A DNA stretch of 64,000 nt, from contig CAWDDX010000005.1 of NCBI GenBank assembly GCA_963801195.1, positions 434,001-498,000 on the forward strand, read 5' to 3'. Below are positions 62,153 through 64,000 of this stretch, piece by piece (positions within the stretch are counted from its first letter, which is position 1; every line of letters begins with the position of its first letter). Both the position numbers and the translations under genes were made by a program. The notes beneath the pieces were generated by a model. It was not told the origin of the DNA and ran no database searches. It saw only the letters and a program-made list of their open reading frames with translations. The DNA is from SZUA-36 sp963801195. GTDB taxonomy: Bacteria; Pseudomonadota; Gammaproteobacteria; Xanthomonadales; SZUA-36.

Positions 62153-64000
62153 GCACGCAGCCCGAAGCAGTGGTGGAAATGGTCAACATCGAGATCGATG
62201 GCAAGGCCATGCAGGCGCCAAAGAACTCAATGATTATCGAGGCGACGGATAAGGTCGGAATCAGCATTCCGCGGTTTTGCTATCACAGCAAGCTGAGCAT
62301 CGCGGCCAATTGCCGCATGTGCCTCGTCGATATCGAGAAAGCACCCAAGCCAATGCCGGCGTGCGCCACCCCGGTCACGGAGGGTATGAAAATCTATACC
62401 CAGTCGCGCCGGGCGATCGATGCACAACATGGCGTGATGGAATTCCTGTTGATCAACCACCCGCTTGACTGTCCCATATGCGACCAGGGTGGCGAATGTG
62501 AATTACAGGACCTGGCCATGGGCTACGGTCGCTCTGTTTCCCGTTTCACCGAACGTAAGCGCGTGATCAAGGACCACGATATCGGGCCGCTGGTGCAGAC
62601 CGACCTGACACGCTGTATCCAGTGTACGCGTTGTGTGCGTTTCCTTGATGAAATCGCGGGCACGCATGAGTTGGGCATGTACGGACGCGGTGATCGCGTC
62701 GAGATTGGCACCAGCCTGGCTCAAGGTATTGATTCCGAATTATCAGGCAACGTGATTGACCTGTGCCCGGTTGGCGCATTGACCAACAAACCTTTCCGTT
62801 TTTCAGCACGCGCCTGGGAACTGATGGCGCGGCCGACACTGGCCGTTCATGATGGTGTGGGTTCTCATCTGTGGTACCACACACGTCGCGGCAAGGTACT
62901 GCGCGCGGTACCGAGGGATTGTGAGCCGACCAACGAAACGTGGCTGTCGGACCGCGACCGTTATTCGCACTTTGGACTCAATAGCGATGACAGGGTCCTG
63001 GAGCCCATGATCAAGAACAACGGTCAATGGCAAAACGTTTCATGGGATGAAGGCATTCGCATGGCCGCCAAGACCCTGCGGAGATCGGCCACTGCCAACG
63101 GCGGGGCCAGTCTCGGCGTGCTGATATCGGCAAGTGTCTCGACGGAAGAACATTTTCTCGCACGGCGCCTGGCGCACGGCCTGGACAGCCCGAACATCGA
63201 CTACCGTCTCAGGGAACAGGATTTCAGTGACGGCGGCGTTACAGGACAGGCGGCGTCTTTCCAGACGCCAATGTCAGCGATCGACGGGGCCGGCATGATC
63301 CTGTTGGTCGGCAGCAACATCCGTCACGAAGCACCGATCCTGGGCCAGCGGGTCCGCAAGGCGTGGCGCAAAGGTGCAAAGGTAGCCGCACTAAACCCGG
63401 TGGACTGGAATTTCCATTTTTCATTGGCGGAAAAATTGATCACGGCACCCCAGCACATGGTTACCGAGCTGGCCAAACTTGCATTGGCGGTTGCCAAGAC
63501 GACCGGTGAAAAGATTCCTGAATCCCTTCAGGCCGCAGTTTCTGGTCTTGAGGCCGGTGACACGCAAATCGCAATCGCCGGGATGCTAAAAGGTAAAGGT
63601 CCTGCGATGCTGATACTCGGACAAGCCGCCCTGGCGCATCAACAGGCGGCCTGGCTGCGTCAATTATCGGCCTGGATCGCCAAAGCGACCGGTGCAACCC
63701 TCAACACGGTCCCGCATGGCGGCAACTCGACCGGTGCTGCAATGGTTGCGGCCATGGGTAAAGAAGACCGTGGTCTCAATACACGTGAAATGCTGACCAC
63801 AGTGTTAAAGAGTTACCTGCTATGGGACATCGAGCCCGACTACGACCTGGCCAACCCGGCGCTCGCGAATCAGACTTTGTCATCGGCAGAGAGTGTCGTT
63901 GCGGTATCTGCTTTCGCCAGCGAAGGTCTGAAAGCGGTTGCTGATGTGATCCTGCCACTGGCGCCAGCGGCTGAATCCGAAGGCCTGTTTTACACGCTCG
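62149..64000 (+). CDS. nuoG: NuoG, complex I subunit G (partial, runs off the right edge)
   Basis: 617 codons are present with no stop. Fe-S sites: [2Fe-2S] by RFCYHSKLSIAANCRMC and PACATPV; HPLDCPICDQGGECELQD for the His/Cys cluster; CIQCTRCVRF for the second [4Fe-4S]. A molybdopterin-oxidoreductase-like domain follows (from about 220), without molybdenum in the active complex. The remaining nuoHIJKLMN genes would be beyond 64000. Confidence 0.96.
   Translation, partial: MSTQPEAVVEMVNIEIDGKAMQAPKNSMIIEATDKVGISIPRFCYHSKLSIAANCRMCLVDIEKAPKPMPACATPVTEGMKIYTQSRRAIDAQHGVMEFLLINHPLDCPICDQGGECELQDLAMGYGRSVSRFTERKRVIKDHDIGPLVQTDLTRCIQCTRCVRFLDEIAGTHELGMYGRGDRVEIGTSLAQGIDSELSGNVIDLCPVGALTNKPFRFSARAWELMARPTLAVHDGVGSHLWYHTRRGKVLRAVPRDCEPTNETWLSDRDRYSHFGLNSDDRVLEPMIKNNGQWQNVSWDEGIRMAAKTLRRSATANGGASLGVLISASVSTEEHFLARRLAHGLDSPNIDYRLREQDFSDGGVTGQAASFQTPMSAIDGAGMILLVGSNIRHEAPILGQRVRKAWRKGAKVAALNPVDWNFHFSLAEKLITAPQHMVTELAKLALAVAKTTGEKIPESLQAAVSGLEAGDTQIAIAGMLKGKGPAMLILGQAALAHQQAAWLRQLSAWIAKATGATLNTVPHGGNSTGAAMVAAMGKEDRGLNTREMLTTVLKSYLLWDIEPDYDLANPALANQTLSSAESVVAVSAFASEGLKAVADVILPLAPAAESEGLFYTL

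Overview
The window reads as chromosomal DNA of a gammaproteobacterium. The order leuS-lptE-holA-nadD-rsfS-rlmH-maf-rng-yhdP-tldD-darP-pmbA, the order tpiA-secG-tRNA-Leu-nuoA, the LPS-export lipoprotein LptE and a PcnB-type poly(A) polymerase all fit that class. An IPTL-CTERM surface cytochrome, a sortilin-like Asp-box protein and a fused 2-oxoacid dehydrogenase E1 suggest an environmental, probably marine or sediment, heterotroph. I cannot name a genus from the sequence alone.

Layout. 1-2.5 kb: minus-strand operon paaABCD (paaE starts at the left edge), the ring-1,2-phenylacetyl-CoA epoxidase. 2.7-5.9 kb: a small CPXCG zinc-ribbon protein, then an 850-aa secreted protein with four CxxCH haem motifs, seven tandem ~85-aa repeats and an IPTL-CTERM anchor, closed by a strong terminator. 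6.2-10.6 kb: five accessory genes that look like a compact biosynthetic locus (methyltransferase, ATP-grasp enzyme, hotdog protein, cytochrome P450, TauD-like dioxygenase). 10.8-16.8 kb: exported M55 D-aminopeptidase, 1049-aa sortilin-like protein, a second ATP-grasp enzyme and a VOC protein. 16.9-21.9 kb: a marR-emrA-emrB efflux operon bracketed by two 801-bp direct repeats that differ at one base, each carrying the same 151-aa membrane-protein gene. 22-23.5 kb: hydrogenase maturation protease and hypA, with no hydrogenase in the window. 23.5-31.7 kb: second paa block (paaJ, paaG, paaY, paaZ), with paaZ directly behind a fused E1 and an E2 of a 2-oxoacid dehydrogenase. A divergent Lrp/AsnC regulator faces E1 across helically phased AT-rich motifs. 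32.3-35.2 kb: class V aminotransferase, a low-density stretch and tRNA-Glu(CTC). 35.3-54.2 kb: housekeeping genes pcnB, folK, leuS through pmbA, and a putative metallopeptidase. 54.2-64 kb: SDR oxidoreductase, NnrU-like protein, tpiA, secG, tRNA-Leu(GAG) and nuoABCDEFG, with nuoG running off the right edge.

How the genes fit together. The two paa blocks supply most of the aerobic phenylacetyl-CoA pathway: epoxidation (PaaABC, with PaaD as assembly factor), isomerisation (PaaG), ring hydrolysis and oxidation (PaaZ), final thiolysis (PaaJ) and a thioesterase-type accessory protein (PaaY). paaK, paaF and paaH are not here. The E1/E2 genes in line with paaZ, opposite an amino-acid-responsive type of regulator, suggest that phenylpyruvate or branched-chain 2-oxoacids feed this pathway. 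The most unusual items are the five-gene accessory locus, the bracketed efflux operon, the haem/repeat/IPTL-CTERM fusion and a pcnB gene that seems to start on a non-canonical codon, as E. coli pcnB does.
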